From assembly GCF_001261915.1 (NCBI RefSeq), contig NZ_CVRT01000096.1, positions 1-43,259 of the forward strand: 43,259 nucleotides of DNA, in the 5' to 3' direction. This DNA comes from Halorubrum sp. SD626R. GTDB taxonomy: Archaea > Halobacteriota > Halobacteria > Halobacteriales > Haloferacaceae. The first letter of the stretch is position 1, and the number at the start of each line of letters is the position of its first letter. Below are positions 41,867 to 43,259 of this stretch, piece after piece. Below the pieces are notes generated by a model that saw only the letters and a program-made list of their open reading frames with translations, had not been told where the DNA came from and searched no databases. A program made the translations under genes and the position numbers.

Positions 41867-42850
41867 TCAGGTCGCCGCCTCGATCGAGTCGAGCAAGCGG
41901 CACTTCCGGCAGACGTCGCGGCTCGTCTTCGAGCCGCAGCGCTCGCAGTCGCCGAGGTCGGGCGAGTCGGCGGCGGCGTCGCCGCCCTCGCGGTACGCCT
42001 CGGCGGCGAGCGCGGACAGCTCCTCGTAGCCGGCCATGATCGAGTGGCGGGCGCCGGGGTGGTTCGCCTCCAACTCGTGGATCGTCGACTGGATCTCTCC
42101 GCGGTACGCCTCCGAGGAGTGGGGGCACTCGGCCATGTGCGTCGGGAGGTCGCGGACGTGACAGTAGAGGGCGATCTCCTTCTCGGGCACGTCGCGGAGC
42201 GGCTTGGCGCGCGGGACGAACGCGTCGGTCCCCTCGCGCTCGTCGAAGGGGCCGAGCGAGGCGTCGAAGTGTTTCGCCACTTGGCGCACGTCGCCTTCGA
42301 GGAAGTTCATCATCGCCGTCTGGGCCTCGTCGTCGAGGTTGTGGCCGGTGAGCAGCTTGTCGGCGTCGAACTCGGCGGCGTACTCCTCTAAGAGGTCGCG
42401 CCGGAACACGCCGCAGTACGCGCAGGCGGCCATGTTCTCCGGGTCGCTCTCGACGACGTCGTCCATCCGCACGTCGAACTCCTCCTCGTAGGAGACGACC
42501 TCGTGGCGGAGCGAGAGGTCCGCGGCGAGTTCGACGCAGGCGTCGAGGCTCTCGTCGCGGTACCCCTCGATCCCCTCGTGGATCGTCAGGGCGAGCATCT
42601 CGACGCGGGGGTCTTTCCCGAACACGTCGTCTAAGATCCGCGTCAGCGCGACGCTGTCCTTCCCGCCCGAGAGCCCGATCACCCAGCGGTCGGGGTCGTC
42701 GGGGGTCGCCTCCGGATCGAGGAGGGCGTCCTCGCGGACCCGGCGTTTCACGCGCTTCTCGACCGACCGGCGGAGGTGGTGACCGCAGAGGTGCGCCCCG
42801 GAGTAGGCGGCGTGGTGGACGGCGTCGGCCCCGCACTTGTCGCACTCCAT
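41867..42850 (-). CDS. ncsA: NcsA/Ncs6-type tRNA 2-thiolation enzyme
   Basis: A 327-residue TtuA/Ncs6 family protein. An N-terminal zinc finger (C3, C6, C22, with HH at 24-25), the PP-loop SGGKDS at 61-66, cysteines C142 and C145 in ACAYCGVFRR (part of an Fe-S site), LTGHNLDDEAQTA, and a C-terminal zinc finger CERCGS...CRKC. It adenylates U34 of tRNA Lys/Glu/Gln and inserts sulfur. In Haloferax volcanii NcsA works with UbaA and SAMP2, both also found here, as the archaeal counterpart of the Urm1-Uba4-Ncs6 route. Repeat copy F lies upstream. Confidence 0.92.
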   Translation of the reverse strand: MECDKCGADAVHHAAYSGAHLCGHHLRRSVEKRVKRRVREDALLDPEATPDDPDRWVIGLSGGKDSVALTRILDDVFGKDPRVEMLALTIHEGIEGYRDESLDACVELAADLSLRHEVVSYEEEFDVRMDDVVESDPENMAACAYCGVFRRDLLEEYAAEFDADKLLTGHNLDDEAQTAMMNFLEGDVRQVAKHFDASLGPFDEREGTDAFVPRAKPLRDVPEKEIALYCHVRDLPTHMAECPHSSEAYRGEIQSTIHELEANHPGARHSIMAGYEELSALAAEAYREGGDAAADSPDLGDCERCGSKTSRDVCRKCRLLDSIEAAT

Positions 42851-42960
42851 CGGTGTCGGGTTGCGGACGCGCGCGGATACCCGTTTCGGGCCGCATACGT
42901 GAGGGGAGTGTCGGAGGCGGGTGGAAGCGACGCCGATTCGAACGCTCCCGAGGTGACGAC

Positions 42961-43032
42961 CAGTTATAAATAGACAGTTGCTGGCGGATCGACGGTAAAC
43001 GCGGTGGAAGCCCCAGCCGCTCAGTTATAAAC
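42961..43032 (+). promoter_or_regulatory. Two TATA boxes facing repeat copy F
   Basis: CAGTTATAAATAG (42961-42973) and TCAGTTATAAACACC (43021-43035) are near-identical AT boxes 60 nt apart. Each is followed at about 20-25 nt by GGATCG(A/G)C and then by an AAGCCCCAGCCG block. The 60-nt unit is therefore a tandem module with its own promoter-like box, reading toward the structured part of copy F. Confidence 0.5.
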
Positions 43033-43259
43033 ACCTCACGACGGATCGGCTGAAAACGCCTCCAAAGCCCCAGCCGTGAGTGCTCGCGCACCTCGCTGCG
43101 GTCCTCCGTCGCTCGCGTTGCTCGCTCCCTGCGGTCCTTACGTCGGTGTGCTTCGCCCTCACGGCTGCCCCTTTGAGTCCCACCCCACACCGCACAGCGA
43201 CCGCACCTCACGCCTCCCCAGCCTCGTCGGTCGTCCTCCGCGTTGCTCCGGACGACCGA
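42974..43259 (+). repeat. Dispersed structured repeat, copy F (cut by the window end)
   Basis: Two 5' modules (GTGGAAGCCCCAGCCGCTCA at 43004 and GCCTCCAAAGCCCCAGCC at 43058), then P1 with AGCCGTGAG...CTCACGGCT, CCCCTTTGAGTCCC, and the fixed CACGCCTCCCCAGCCTCGTC block at 43209. P2 pairs GTCGGTCGTCC (43226-43236) with GGACGACCGA (43250-43259), a third distinct but perfectly paired version. P3 lies beyond the window. It is upstream of ncsA (divergent); the gene on the far side is not visible. Confidence 0.82.

Overview
The window comes from a haloarchaeon, most likely Halorubrum or a close relative in the Haloferacales. The evidence is very high GC with G/C-ending codons, strongly acidic proteins, a Gly-Met-tailed thermosome, ribosomal protein L15e, an archaeal SMC/ScpA pair, an FtsZ2-type tubulin behind two ribbon-helix-helix regulators, ubiquitin-like SAMP machinery, and many genes with a TATA-like box about 25-30 nt before the start codon (leaderless transcripts). 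The genus is an inference; no 16S gene is present.

Layout. 1-5.1 kb: 3' part of a CNNM/CorC-type membrane protein, an HExxH protein, a 7-deazaguanine-precursor transporter overlapping a small RHH regulator, and a sodium:neurotransmitter-type symporter. 5.4-8.8 kb: rpl15e, thermosome and a small charged protein. 8.9-9.3 kb: tRNA-Ser(GGA) followed by two tandem relics of its own 3' end. 9.3-13.5 kb: membrane protein, RidA, zinc-ribbon protein, UbaA, ornithine cyclodeaminase family enzyme and DHFR. 13.6-18.4 kb: a membrane histidine kinase with a worn ATPase domain, then the minus-strand group gatB-samp2-GNAT-rlmE. 19-25.5 kb: nucleotide and nucleoside salvage (phosphoribosyltransferase, two HD phosphohydrolases, two nucleoside phosphorylases including MTAP) with a YeiH-type transporter. 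25.9-34.6 kb: processive GT2, scpA-smc with an upstream coiled-coil gene, and divergently cdrL, cdrS and ftsZ2 (chromosome segregation and cell division). 34.8-41.9 kb: a two-way cluster of oxidoreductases, a CDP-alcohol phosphatidyltransferase, a Gfo/Idh-aldo/keto reductase fusion, a PTPS-like protein, a GT4 and a methyltransferase. 41.9-42.9 kb: the tRNA thiolase NcsA.

The most striking feature is not a gene. A dispersed repeat of about 250-400 bp occurs six times (1.2, 6.2, 11.4, 18.6, 25.6 and 43.0 kb), in every kind of intergenic gap and in both orientations. Its copies share fixed blocks and have helical arms whose sequences differ between copies but remain complementary within each copy. 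This is the pattern expected of a structured RNA or of a hairpin-bearing mobile element. Some copies carry extra 5' modules with TATA-like boxes, and one has gained two more perfect hairpins.

Other points: three parts of the SAMP/tRNA-thiolation system (UbaA, SAMP2, NcsA) lie in separate operons here, and SAMP2 has a six-residue tail after its diglycine. The cdrS-ftsZ2 promoter region is crowded with GTAAGAC inverted repeats. The PTPS-like protein lacks the family's catalytic cysteine and is translationally coupled to a glycosyltransferase and a methyltransferase.
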